64,000 bases of DNA from Citromicrobium bathyomarinum (GCA_001306305.2 CP155577.1:186001-250000), one strand, 5' to 3'; positions 45,221 to 61,253 are shown, counted from the first letter of the stretch. Numbers and translations: made by a program. Notes: generated by a model not told the origin, from the sequence alone.

Positions 45221-47545
45221 CTAGGCCACCTGGCAGCGGATCGGGTGGACGTTGGAGGCGATTTGCTCCTGCGCGGGCCGGTGATCGGGCTGAGTATCTA
45301 GCGGCGCAGCGGAGGGTCGGGCCGCCAGCTCGCTCTCCATCGGGCGCGAGATGTAATAGCCCTGCGCCTCCTGGCAGCCGTGCCGTTTCAGCCAGTCGTA
45401 CTGCTCCTTCGTCTCGACGCCCTCGGCAGTGGTTTCCATGCCCAGCGCCCGGGCGAGCATGATGACGTTGCGGACGATCGCCTGGCAATCGGCGCGCTCC
45501 AGCATTTCCGAGACGAAGCATCGGTCGATCTTGATCTTGTCGAAGGGGAAGGCGCGCAGGTAGTTGAGCGAGGAATAGCCCGTCCCGAAATCGTCGAGCG
45601 CGATCCGCACGCCCAGATCGCGCAGGCGATGGAGCAGTTCCACATTGCTCTCGCTGTCGTGCATCAGCGCGCTCTCGGTGATCTCGATCTCGACCCTCTG
45701 CGGGTCAATCTGCGCTTCGACGATGGCGTTGGTCAGCACGGTGACGAGGTTCGGATTGCACATCTGCACTGGCGAGAGGTTGATCGCGATCCGGTGCGGC
45801 TCGTCCCAGCTGGCCGCTTCCTCGATCGCCTGGCGGATGATCCATTCGCCCAGCGGGATGATCAGCCCGGTCTCTTCTGCGATATCGATGAACTCGCCCG
45901 GCAGGATCCGCCCACGCACGGGATGTTCCCACCGAACAAGCGTTTCCTTGCCGGTCCACTTGCCGGTCTTGAGACACACCTGCGGCTGGTAGACGAGCGT
46001 GAACTGCCCTTCCGTGATCGCGGTGCGCAGGTCGAGCTCCAGATTGCGGCGGGCGTGTTCGTTGTGATTGAGCGAGGGGTCGTAATCGGCGAAGGTCGAT
46101 CGGCCGGCGCGCTTTGCGGCATACAGTGCAAGGTCGGCCTGGCGCATCAGCTCTTCGCCGTCGATGCTGTCATCCTCGCTGTAGCCGACCCCGACCGAGG
46201 CGGACACGCGCACCGTCTGCCCATCGATATTGAACGGCTGCGCCATCGCTTCCACGATCCGCTCCGCACACTGGTGGACCGCTTCGAGATTGCGCACCCG
46301 GGTCAGCAGGACCGCGAATTCGTCGCCTCCCAGCCGCGCGGCGAGATCGTGTTCGCGGATCACGCCGAGAATCCGGCGCGCAGCCGCGCGGACCAGCCCG
46401 TCGCCGACATGATGGCCGAGCGTGTCGTTGACCGACTTGAAGTGGTCGAGGTCGATATAGAGCAGCGCGATCCGCCGCCGCCTGCCGGTTCCGGCAAGCA
46501 TTTCGTTCAGGCTTTCGTTGAACAGATGGCGGTTGGCGAGCTCGGTCAGCTGGTCGTAACGTGCCATCCGCGCGACCCGCTGTTCGGTCTGGCGGCTCTC
46601 GGTCACATCGCGCAGCACACCGCGCACGGAGCCGTCGCTGGCCGGATTGCCGGAGATGGTCCACCAGCGCTTTTCTGTGCCCACGGTGATTTCCAGTGCA
46701 AGATCGCGGAACCGCACCCGGTCGAGCAGCAGCGTCGCCAGCCTCTCTCGCGCCGGGCCGGCATCGAACAGGCCGACCAGCTCGCGCCCTTCGAGAAAGT
46801 CGCGGTCGACCCCGGCGGCATGGCCGAAGCGTTCGCATACGTTCATCAGGCAATTGCCCTCGTCGACCTCCCACAGCCAGTCGGACGAGGACTCCTCGTA
46901 TTCGTGGAGCAGCAGCTTGACCGTTTCGGCGGTCCGTCGCTGGTCGAACTGTTCGCGGCAGGACTGTTCGAACTGGCGCCCCTGCCGCCGGGTCGAACGG
47001 ATCAGCGCGTAGCCGAACGCGAGCGCGAGCATGAGCGAGGGCCAGGAAAATTCGTCTCTCATGGTGAAGGACAGCACTGCTGCCGCCAGCATCGCCCCGC
47101 CCAGATAACTGGTCAGCGGCGCAGGCATCGAGCGGTAGGCGATCACCGAGGATGCCAGCAGTCCCGCGGTCAGGACCGCGAAGAACACCGGATGCGCATT
47201 GAACAGGGTGGGGAAGAACACCACCGCGCCCAGCACCCAGAACGCGGTTTCGGTGTTTGCGGCAATCTGCAGTTCACGGTGGAACTTGCGAAGGTGCGTG
47301 ACATCGATCGTGTCGGGATAGAAATCCAGCGAGAGACGCCATTGGCGGAAATTGCAAAAGGCAATCGTTGCCGCCCATGGCAAGCCGTAGGTGGCGGCAG
47401 GATGGCCCCACAGCGCGACCACGCAGGCCAGCGCCGCGAAGGAATGAAGCGCGCACAGCGATGGCAGATGGGAGGTCAGTTCGCGCAGTCGCCAGGCGAG
47501 CAGAAGATTGCGCTCCCCCAGAATCGCCATCTGTTTATCGATCAC
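45221..47545 (-). CDS. membrane PAS-GGDEF-EAL protein
   Basis: A 774-residue cyclic di-GMP protein. Residues about 20-195 hold five or six membrane helices. A PAS-like sensor spans about 215-320 (WLWEVDEGNCLMNVCERFGH). The GGDEF domain lies at about 335-490 with AARLGGDEFAVLL and DLDHFKSVNDTLGHHVG. The EAL domain is at about 510-755 with ETLVRWEHPVRG, INLSPVQM, IEITESAL, DDFGTGYSSLNYLRAF and TTAEGVET, so both half-sites look catalytically complete. Output could be synthesis or breakdown. Translation starts at GTG with AGGAGGG 7 bp upstream. Confidence 0.93.
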   Translation of the reverse strand: MIDKQMAILGERNLLLAWRLRELTSHLPSLCALHSFAALACVVALWGHPAATYGLPWAATIAFCNFRQWRLSLDFYPDTIDVTHLRKFHRELQIAANTETAFWVLGAVVFFPTLFNAHPVFFAVLTAGLLASSVIAYRSMPAPLTSYLGGAMLAAAVLSFTMRDEFSWPSLMLALAFGYALIRSTRRQGRQFEQSCREQFDQRRTAETVKLLLHEYEESSSDWLWEVDEGNCLMNVCERFGHAAGVDRDFLEGRELVGLFDAGPARERLATLLLDRVRFRDLALEITVGTEKRWWTISGNPASDGSVRGVLRDVTESRQTEQRVARMARYDQLTELANRHLFNESLNEMLAGTGRRRRIALLYIDLDHFKSVNDTLGHHVGDGLVRAAARRILGVIREHDLAARLGGDEFAVLLTRVRNLEAVHQCAERIVEAMAQPFNIDGQTVRVSASVGVGYSEDDSIDGEELMRQADLALYAAKRAGRSTFADYDPSLNHNEHARRNLELDLRTAITEGQFTLVYQPQVCLKTGKWTGKETLVRWEHPVRGRILPGEFIDIAEETGLIIPLGEWIIRQAIEEAASWDEPHRIAINLSPVQMCNPNLVTVLTNAIVEAQIDPQRVEIEITESALMHDSESNVELLHRLRDLGVRIALDDFGTGYSSLNYLRAFPFDKIKIDRCFVSEMLERADCQAIVRNVIMLARALGMETTAEGVETKEQYDWLKRHGCQEAQGYYISRPMESELAARPSAAPLDTQPDHRPAQEQIASNVHPIRCQVA

Positions 47546-47719
47546 ACAGCGTCCCTCCTCGAGGGAAACGACTAGCCAGCAAGTCTTAAAGGACCATCAA
47601 ACAGACTGTCCCGTTTTTGAAACAAAAGTGCTGGTTGACGACATTTTTTCTGCAGTGAATTGAACCATGGGTCGAATGACCGCTCCCAGGTTCAGCGCGC
47701 AACGGGTCGGCGCCTCGTT

Positions 47720-47743
47720 CGGCGAGCGTCAGCCCGCTCGCCG
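47720..47743 (-). terminator. hairpin past the two-domain lipoprotein gene
   Basis: CGGCGAGCG-TCAGCC-CGCTCGCCG is a perfect 9-bp hairpin, 12 bp after the stop at 47755. No T-run follows on the minus strand, so it may stabilise the mRNA end rather than terminate by itself. Confidence 0.5.
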
Positions 47744-47754
47744 TCGCCGAACCT

Positions 47755-48579
47755 TTACTGACCGAACAGCGTCAGGCTGCGCCCATGGCCGGACAGGCGC
47801 ACCCCGTTGTGCGGCGTACGCTCGATCCGGTCGGCGGCGCGGATCGCGTCCATCACCTCGGCCAGACGCGGCGGAGGCGCAATCTTGCAGACAGGCGCAG
47901 CCGGGTCGGGGCGGGTGTCGCCCGCGATCACTTCGAAGCGCGCGCCGGAGATGCGGTAGGCCACGTGCGCCCCGGCGCAGCGCGGGGTCCACCAGATTTC
48001 ATGCTCGTCGGCGCTCAGCGCGATGCCGTAGGGTTCATCGAAGTCCTCGCCATCGATCCCGGCCACCCGCCACTCCCCTGCGAGCGTCGTTGGCGCGGCA
48101 GGGATTGCGGGGTGGAGCGCGATGCTCGCCCCCGCCCGTGACAGCATTACCGAACCGTCTGCAGCTTGTGCCACGCTCCACCGGCCTTGGAGCGCATCGA
48201 GCACGCGCGGCAGATCCTGCGGGTAACCGATCTCGCAGACGACCTGCTCGCCATCTGGTTCGGGCCGGGAGAATTCGATTCCGCTGCCCGCTGCGCGATA
48301 TGAGATCGACTGGCCCGCGCAGTCCGGTTCCCACACCAGCGAATCGCCTCGGCCGGTCAGGGCGATCGGATGGGGCAAGGCCCTGCCATCGATCCTTGCA
48401 ATCACCCACTTGCCGGAAAGGTCGGGCAAGAGCGCGGCATCCGGCGCGCCATTCGCCGCCGCCGCAGCGCGGGCCCCATCCTCTCCGGCCTGCCCGGAGG
48501 GGCCGACGCAGCCACTCACCACCAGCATCGCGGCCAGAAGGGCGGACGAACCGGCAAGGCTGACGGGTGTGGTGCGCAT
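47755..48579 (-). CDS. lipoprotein with two tandem META-like domains
   Basis: A 274-residue lipoprotein with lipobox VSGC. The mature part has two similar halves. The first runs from about residue 55 (LSGKWVIARIDGRALPHPIA ... SLVWEPDCAGQSISYRAAGS). The second runs from about residue 165 (LAGEWRVAGIDGEDFDEPYG ... EIWWTPRCAGAHVAYRISGA). Each ends with a CxI-like segment (VVCEIGYPQDL, PVCKIAPPPRL). The layout suggests a duplicated META/HslJ-type domain. No enzyme motif is seen. It lies downstream of the rpoC terminator. Confidence 0.75.
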   Translation of the reverse strand: MRTTPVSLAGSSALLAAMLVVSGCVGPSGQAGEDGARAAAAANGAPDAALLPDLSGKWVIARIDGRALPHPIALTGRGDSLVWEPDCAGQSISYRAAGSGIEFSRPEPDGEQVVCEIGYPQDLPRVLDALQGRWSVAQAADGSVMLSRAGASIALHPAIPAAPTTLAGEWRVAGIDGEDFDEPYGIALSADEHEIWWTPRCAGAHVAYRISGARFEVIAGDTRPDPAAPVCKIAPPPRLAEVMDAIRAADRIERTPHNGVRLSGHGRSLTLFGQ

Positions 48580-48619
48580 GGTCTGTATCCTGTGTGCCGC
48601 GGGAACGCATTCCGGCGTG

Positions 48620-48655
48620 AAAAAGGCCCCGGAAGATCGCTCTTCCGGGGCCCCT
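48620..48655 (-). terminator. strong Rho-independent terminator of rpoC
   Basis: On the minus strand, GGCCCCGGAAGA pairs perfectly with TCTTCCGGGGCC (12 bp, 4-base loop), followed by five T residues (48620-48624). It is 29 bp past the rpoC stop. Confidence 0.95.
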
Positions 48656-48683
48656 TTCTCTTCGCCGTGGCGTGAACCTGCGC

Positions 48684-53027
<4,344 letters not shown>

Positions 53028-53069
53028 TTCTCAATCCCTCTTGGGGGTGAAATCCGTATCTCGATCAGT

Positions 53070-53149
53070 TGCCGGTGGCTGGGAGTTGAACCCGCACCCC
53101 GTCACCGGGGACCACTTGAGTGGTGCGTCTACCGTTCCGCCACACCGGC
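53070..53149 (-). tRNA. degenerate tRNA-Leu-like element between rpoB and rpoC
   Basis: An 80-nt class II tRNA shape in the same strand as rpoBC. The acceptor GCCGGTG/CACCGGC pairs 7 of 7. The D-arm GCGGAACGGTAGACGC matches the other two tRNA-Leu genes in the window, and the variable arm CCCCG-GTGA-CGGGG is intact. However, the anticodon arm is only ACCAC-TCAA-GTGGT, a 4-base loop instead of 7. The T-stem GCGGG/CCC-A-GC carries one inserted A, and no CCA is encoded. The remaining CTCAA suggests descent from tRNA-Leu(CAA). It is most likely a pseudogene or a tRNA-like mRNA element. It begins 7 bp after the rpoB stop. Confidence 0.6.
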
Positions 53150-53156
53150 CTGATCT

Positions 53157-57350
<4,194 letters not shown>

Positions 57351-57594
57351 AAGTCGAGAGAACCTCTTCTGCCGTTCGCGCAGGAACGAAGGCAAAAGGC
57401 CCTCGCCACGCGCGAGTCATGAAAAATATCGCTGCACGAGGGGAACAGGCCATGACGCGGGCGGCATATCGGCAGGCGCACCATGCGTCTGCCGTTGGGG
57501 TCATACCGCCGCGAGGGTCTGGCCGCGCCGCTTCCTTCCCGGGATCCGAATCTCGCGCGTGATTCGGCCTTGCTCGAAGCTGACGTGTCCGCGC

Positions 57595-57623
57595 CATATA
57601 GGAATCTGCACGCCAAGTGTCAA
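57595..57623 (-). promoter_or_regulatory. near-consensus σ70 promoter for rpoBC
   Basis: On the minus strand, TTGACA (57623-57618) and TATATG (57600-57595) are separated by exactly 17 bp. A leader of about 240 nt would run to the rpoB ATG. AT-rich sequence upstream of the -35 (AAACGAAAAATTCCCC) could act as an UP element. Confidence 0.75.
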
Positions 57624-57642
57624 AGGCAGGGGGAATTTTTCG

Positions 57643-57743
57643 TTTATCGATCAGGGATTTATCGTTTTTCGATATTTATCGATTGACGATAAGTGCGGGC
57701 GGGATTATTGAATATCGATATCGGACAACAAGGAGATCGATAA
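57643..57743. promoter_or_regulatory. TTATCG operator array between rpoBC and the DUF2975 operon
   Basis: Seven TTATCG-type elements occur in 100 bp: TTATCGAT (57644), TTATCG (57659), TTTCGATA (57667), TTATCGAT (57676), CGATAA (57687), the palindrome ATATCGATAT (57712-57721) and ATCGATAA (57736-57743). The 4th and 5th form a perfect TTATCG-ATTGA-CGATAA palindrome (57676-57692). It overlaps a TTGACG -35 (57683-57688) that lies 17 bp from a weak TATTGA -10 (57706-57711), reading into the operon. I infer binding by the Xre regulator encoded at 58691. The rest of the 393-bp gap is the rpoB leader and holds no gene I can support. Confidence 0.65.
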
Positions 57744-57881
57744 ATGACCGACACCGCCAAACACATCACCGCCGCTCTTGCCGCGATCATCATCGCCGCC
57801 ACCAGCATGACCGCCGTGGTCACCGTGCCGCCCGCCGAAGACGGCATGGTTGCCACCGTCCACACGATCGAAGTCGCCTGA
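57744..57881 (+). CDS. 45-residue hydrophobic mini-protein A (TVPPA motif)
   Basis: Begins MTDTAKHITAALAAIIIAAT. It has one hydrophobic stretch (residues about 8-27), followed by SMTAVVTVPPAEDG and a short tail. AAGGAG lies 8 bp before the ATG, and it is the first gene behind the TTATCG array. The core matches the next ORF at 12 of 17 positions. I know no function; it could be an exported or membrane peptide. Confidence 0.72.
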   Translation: MTDTAKHITAALAAIIIAATSMTAVVTVPPAEDGMVATVHTIEVA

Positions 57882-57919
57882 TCCGGCGCCCCGACACCTT
57901 CAGAACAGAAAGCCCCATC

Positions 57920-58072
57920 ATGCCCAAGCTTGCCCAGAACCTCCTCGTCCTCACCGTCGCCGTGCTGGTCGCCGGTACCAGCCTGACCGCGATCACCACC
58001 GTGCCGCCCGCACAGGATGGCACCGCCACCGCCTACGCCAACCTCTCGCACAGCCCGCAAGAGCTGGCCTGA
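57920..58072 (+). CDS. 50-residue hydrophobic mini-protein B (TVPPA motif)
   Basis: Begins MPKLAQNLLVLTVAVLVAGT and continues SLTAITTVPPAQDG with a polar tail. It is a paralogue of mini-protein A, 38 bp downstream, with the hydrophobic stretch and the TVPPAxDG core in the same order. No strong Shine-Dalgarno is seen. The duplication of such a small gene in one operon argues that the peptides are used rather than chance ORFs. Confidence 0.7.
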   Translation: MPKLAQNLLVLTVAVLVAGTSLTAITTVPPAQDGTATAYANLSHSPQELA

Positions 58073-58127
58073 CCCGACACCCGACGCCCGCCCCCACCAT
58101 GGGGCCCGACAACAGGGGAGAACCATC

Positions 58128-58691
58128 ATGACCAATGCCCTCAACGATCCGCTGCTGCTCATCGGCAAGATCTTCTGCATCTTCCTCCAGGCCGTCATGG
58201 CGCTCGCCACAATCGCCCTCGGCATCGCAATTCCCGTGATTATCTTCGCGCAAGGGACGATCCAGGCGGAAATCGCCAAGGAACTGCCCGGCATGACCGA
58301 GCAATTCCCCGGCCTGTTGATCGCCGCGATCATGGCCATCGGCCTCGCGATCGTCGCCATGCTGTTCGTCTTTTTCGGCAAGCTGCGCCGGATCATCGGC
58401 ACGGTCGGCGAAGGCGACCCCTTCCAGCCGCAGAACGCCACACGGCTGAGCCAGATGGGCTGGCTGATGCTGGGCACGCAGCTGGTCGTCATCCCCGCCG
58501 GATTCATCGTCATGCAGCTGGCGAACTACGCCGACGCGATCGAGAAGGCCGGCGCAAAGGACTTCCACATGTCCTTCGACGATGGCGGGTTCGATATGAC
58601 CGCGCTGCTGCTGACCGTGATCCTGTTCATCCTCGCCCGCGTGTTCCGCCACGGTGCCGCGATGCGCGAAGATCTGGAAGGAACCGTGTGA
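58128..58691 (+). CDS. DUF2975 membrane protein
   Basis: A 187-residue protein with four membrane helices (about 16-40, 62-84, 111-131, 157-174). The DUF2975 signature GEGDPFQPQNATRLSQMGW lies between helices 2 and 3. GGGGAG lies 8 bp before the ATG at 58128. The family is nearly always found beside a small YozG-type Xre regulator, as here, with the stop overlapping the next start (TGATG). The molecular role of the family is unknown. Confidence 0.9.
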   Translation: MTNALNDPLLLIGKIFCIFLQAVMALATIALGIAIPVIIFAQGTIQAEIAKELPGMTEQFPGLLIAAIMAIGLAIVAMLFVFFGKLRRIIGTVGEGDPFQPQNATRLSQMGWLMLGTQLVVIPAGFIVMQLANYADAIEKAGAKDFHMSFDDGGFDMTALLLTVILFILARVFRHGAAMREDLEGTV

Positions 58692-58939
58692 TGCCCCCCT
58701 CCCCCGACACTCCCGACGGAGCTGCCATCATGGTGAAACTGGACGACCTGCTGCACGAACGCCGCATGACCCTGACCGAACTGGCCGAGCGAGTCGGCAT
58801 GACGCTGGCCAACCTCTCCATCCTCAAGACCGGCAAGGCCAAGGCGATCCGCTTCTCCACGCTCGAGGCAATCTGCCGCGAACTGGAATGCCAGCCGGGC
58901 GACCTGCTCGCCTACGACACCCGCAGCGAAACCGCCTGA
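58691..58939 (+). CDS. YozG-like Xre/Cro-family transcriptional regulator
   Basis: An 82-residue protein that is almost only a helix-turn-helix: VKLDDLLHERRMTLTELAER, VGMTLANLSILKTGKAKAIR and FSTLEAICRELECQPGDLLA. This is the small Cro/C1-like group that accompanies DUF2975 proteins. AAGGAA lies 7 bp before the ATG at 58691; an in-frame ATG at 58730 with GGAG is an alternative. As the last gene of the operon it is a good candidate for autoregulation through the TTATCG array, by inference. Confidence 0.9.
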   Translation: MPPSPDTPDGAAIMVKLDDLLHERRMTLTELAERVGMTLANLSILKTGKAKAIRFSTLEAICRELECQPGDLLAYDTRSETA

Positions 58940-59138
58940 ACCCGCGCGCGAAGCTCCCTGCACGCCCATCCGCACGGGAGCTTCGCCTTTCCCTCCAAGG
59001 CAGCCGATCCAGAGAAACACGCTAAGTCCCTGAACAATATTGCTTGGCGCGGGAACCGTGATGGAGCATGGGCGGTTGCCACCAAATCCGAATGCCGGGG
59101 GAATGGTCCCCCGGATCGAGAAAACAGGGGGAATTACC

Positions 59139-59387
59139 TTGAAGAAGATCATCGCAACCGCCGCCATCGCCACCTTCGCGCTCTCGCTCGCCGCATGTAA
59201 CGGTGCCAACGAAGAAGCCGGCGAACAGGCCGACGACGTCACCGAAGCGCAGGGCGAAGTCCTCGACGCGCAGTCGGGCGTGACCGAAGCCCAGGCCGAT
59301 CTGGCCGAAGAAAAGGGCGACGAAGCCACTGCCGAGCAGCTTGAAGAAAAGGCTGACCAGCAGGAAGAAACCGCCGACGAGATGTAA
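59139..59387 (+). CDS. small acidic coiled-coil lipoprotein
   Basis: An 82-residue protein beginning at TTG (59139), with GGGGG 8 bp upstream. The lipobox is LAAC (FALSLAACNGANEEAGEQAD). The mature part is very acidic, with QADDVTEAQGEVLDAQSGVT and EAQADLAEEKGDEATAEQLE-type heptads that predict a helical coiled coil. No named family. It is followed 30 bp later by a strong terminator and is probably a single-gene unit, as 199 bp separate it from the Xre gene. Confidence 0.8.
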   Translation: MKKIIATAAIATFALSLAACNGANEEAGEQADDVTEAQGEVLDAQSGVTEAQADLAEEKGDEATAEQLEEKADQQEETADEM

Positions 59388-59416
59388 TCTCGCCGGGTTT
59401 TCGGACCTGACAGAAG

Positions 59417-59452
59417 CGGCCGCGCGATCCTTGGGGATTGCGCGGCCGTTTT
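59417..59452 (+). terminator. Rho-independent terminator after the small lipoprotein gene
   Basis: CGGCCGCGCGATCC pairs with GGATTGCGCGGCCG (14 bp with one T-G/C-T imperfection) around TTGG and is followed by TTTT. It ends the unit that starts at 59139. Confidence 0.9.
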
Positions 59453-59466
59453 GCGTCGGGCCGCGA

Positions 59467-59820
59467 TCAGCTCTCGCGGCAGCGAATCCAGTGGTGTCTG
59501 CCCTGGTAAAGCACCGATCCATCATAGGCATCGCCCTTGCGCACCGTCTTGACCACCGCCAGCCGCTCGTTCGCCTGCGGGTCAGTCAGCACCAGCCGCA
59601 ACTCGCCGTCGTCGAGCCACCATTGCGGCGCATCGACGGACACGTCCCTGCCATCGACCTGCAACCTGTGGGCGAACAGCGCCGAACCCGCCGTGTGGCC
59701 GAACCCGACCGCGATCTCGATCGCCGGCTCGGCCGCAGTTCGGCACACAAAGCCCCCGGTCGCATGGGCCGGGCTGGCGAGCATCGCGAATACGGGCAGG
59801 GCGATCAGGAGACTGCGCAT
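59467..59820 (-). CDS. secreted protein of unknown function
   Basis: A 117-residue protein with a Sec signal (MRSLLIALPVFAMLASPAHA). The mature domain of about 95 residues has a cysteine near each end (GGFVCRTAAEPAIEIAVGFG ... HHWIRCRES), which suggests a disulfide, and many β-type stretches (WWLDDGELRLVLTD). No family recognised. It converges on the small lipoprotein terminator. Confidence 0.8.
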   Translation of the reverse strand: MRSLLIALPVFAMLASPAHATGGFVCRTAAEPAIEIAVGFGHTAGSALFAHRLQVDGRDVSVDAPQWWLDDGELRLVLTDPQANERLAVVKTVRKGDAYDGSVLYQGRHHWIRCRES

Positions 59821-59882
59821 GGCAGCCTGTTGCCCGGACCCGCGTGAACCGGCGGTGGACGGCACGCGCCACCCGCTTTTGC

Positions 59883-59910
59883 TTGACTCCGCCCACGTTC
59901 TCGCTAAGTG
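59883..59910 (+). promoter_or_regulatory. predicted promoter of rplJ-rplL
   Basis: TTGACT (59883-59888), a 16-bp spacer and TAAGTG (59905-59910) fit the alphaproteobacterial σ70 pattern. The start would lie near 59917, leaving a leader of about 260 nt before rplJ. Confidence 0.5.
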
Positions 59911-59916
59911 CCCGCC

Positions 59917-60179
59917 CCGACCGCTCCGGCCATGCGCCCTGCGGTCATCCGTCCGAGACAGTTGGTGACCGGAATATGCCGGTCTTAATTTCCAGCCTAG
60001 ACGGGGAAACGAGATTTACAGCGGCCCGCATGTCCCCATGCGCCGCAATCGCATCCGATAGCCGGATGCACCTCCTTCCCTTGTCAAACGGACCCATGGC
60101 CTCGCAGCTTTTGCGGCGGGGTCGAACGTGAGCCGGTCGTCTCCGCCTGTGCGGGGTCGGCCATAGTGAAGGAGTAAGC
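59917..60179 (+). promoter_or_regulatory. long leader of rplJ, probable L10 autoregulatory leader
   Basis: The 260-nt untranslated stretch before rplJ holds several GC stems, including GCCGGTCGTCTCCGCC-TGTG-CGGGGTCGGC just before the start, and no convincing ORF. In many bacteria the L10-L7/L12 complex binds such a leader to shut off its own translation. I infer that role from position and length, not from a proven kink-turn. Confidence 0.45.
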
Positions 60180-60695
60180 ATGGATCGTTCGCAAAAAACC
60201 GATGCGGTCGCTCAGCTGAACAACGTCTTCAACGAGGCGGGCGTGGTGGTTGTCACCCGCAACCTCGGCCTGACGGTGGCAGAGTCCACCGATCTGCGCG
60301 CGAAGATGCGGGAAGCCGGCGCGACTTACCAGGTTGCGAAGAACCGTCTTGCCAAGATCGCCCTCAAGGACACCGACTACGCAGGTATCGAAGAATACCT
60401 GTCCGGTCCGACCGCCCTCGCTTACAGCGAAGATCCGGTCGCCGCGGCCAAGGCCGTGGTGGAGTTCGCGAAGACCAACGACCGCATCGAAGTGGTCGGT
60501 GGCTCGATGGGCTCGCAGGTGCTCGACGAAGCAGGTGTCAGGGCTCTCGCCTCGATGCCGAGCCTCGACGAACTGCGTGGCAAGCTCGTTGGTCTGGTCA
60601 ACGCCCCCGCGACGAAAATCGCGCAGGTCGTCAATGCCCCGGCGAACAAGCTCGCTCGTGTCTTCGGCGCATATGCCGCCAAGGACGCTGCGTAA
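60180..60695 (+). CDS. rplJ: 50S ribosomal protein L10
   Basis: A 171-residue L10 that forms the base of the ribosomal stalk and binds L7/L12 dimers through its C-terminal helix. Conserved segments are MDRSQKTDAVAQLNNVFNEA, VVVVTRNLGLTVAESTDLRA, YQVAKNRLAKIALKDTDYAG and ALASMPSLDELRGKLVGLVN. AAGGAG lies 5 bp before the ATG. It precedes rplL by 70 bp. No rplK/rplA lies upstream in the usual position. Confidence 0.97.
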   Translation: MDRSQKTDAVAQLNNVFNEAGVVVVTRNLGLTVAESTDLRAKMREAGATYQVAKNRLAKIALKDTDYAGIEEYLSGPTALAYSEDPVAAAKAVVEFAKTNDRIEVVGGSMGSQVLDEAGVRALASMPSLDELRGKLVGLVNAPATKIAQVVNAPANKLARVFGAYAAKDAA

Positions 60696-60765
60696 GACGT
60701 TTTTCCGCACGACATATCCGGTCGCGGCATGAGCCCGGCCACGCTATTTTTTGGAGTGAATTATC

Positions 60766-61140
60766 ATGGCTGACATCGCCAAGCTCGTTGAAGAACTTTC
60801 GAAGCTGACCGTCCTCGAAGCAGCTGACCTCGCCAAGGCTCTTGAAGAAGAGTGGGGCGTGAGCGCCGCTGCCGCCGTTGCGGTTGCTGGCCCGGCTGCC
60901 GGTGGCGACGCCCCGGCCGCTGAAGAAAAGGACGAATTCGACGTCATTCTCACCGGCGACGGTGGCAAGAAGATCCAGGTCATCAAGGAAGTCCGCGCCA
61001 TCACCGGCCTGGGCCTCACCGAAGCCAAGGCTCTCGTCGAAGGCGCGCCCAAGCCGCTCAAGGAAGGCGTCAACAAGGCCGAAGCAGAAGAAGTCAAGAG
61101 CAAGATCGAAGCCGCTGGCGGCACGGTCGAGCTCAAGTAA
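60766..61140 (+). CDS. rplL: 50S ribosomal protein L7/L12
   Basis: A 124-residue L7/L12. It has the N-terminal dimerisation helix pair ([20 protein letters not shown]), a flexible alanine-rich hinge with [13 protein letters not shown], and the C-terminal factor-binding domain ([40 protein letters not shown]). Length and hinge are typical. GGAG precedes the ATG. A strong terminator ends the unit. Confidence 0.98.
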   Translation: MADIAKLVEELSKLTVLEAADLAKALEEEWGVSAAAAVAVAGPAAGGDAPAAEEKDEFDVILTGDGGKKIQVIKEVRAITGLGLTEAKALVEGAPKPLKEGVNKAEAEEVKSKIEAAGGTVELK

Positions 61141-61168
61141 GCTCTTCTCGCTTCCGAGCGAAATCGAA

Positions 61169-61199
61169 GGGCGGTGCCAGCGATGGCGCCGCCCTTTTT
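61169..61199 (+). terminator. Rho-independent terminator of rplJ-rplL
   Basis: GGGCGGTGCC pairs with GGCGCCGCCC (one T-G wobble) around AGCGAT, followed by TTTTT (61195-61199), 29 bp past the rplL stop. rpoBC does not follow. Confidence 0.95.
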
Positions 61200-61253
61200 C
61201 GTGGTGGCCGGAAGATCAATTGCGCCATTTCGCCGGACCAGCGATAAGAACGA

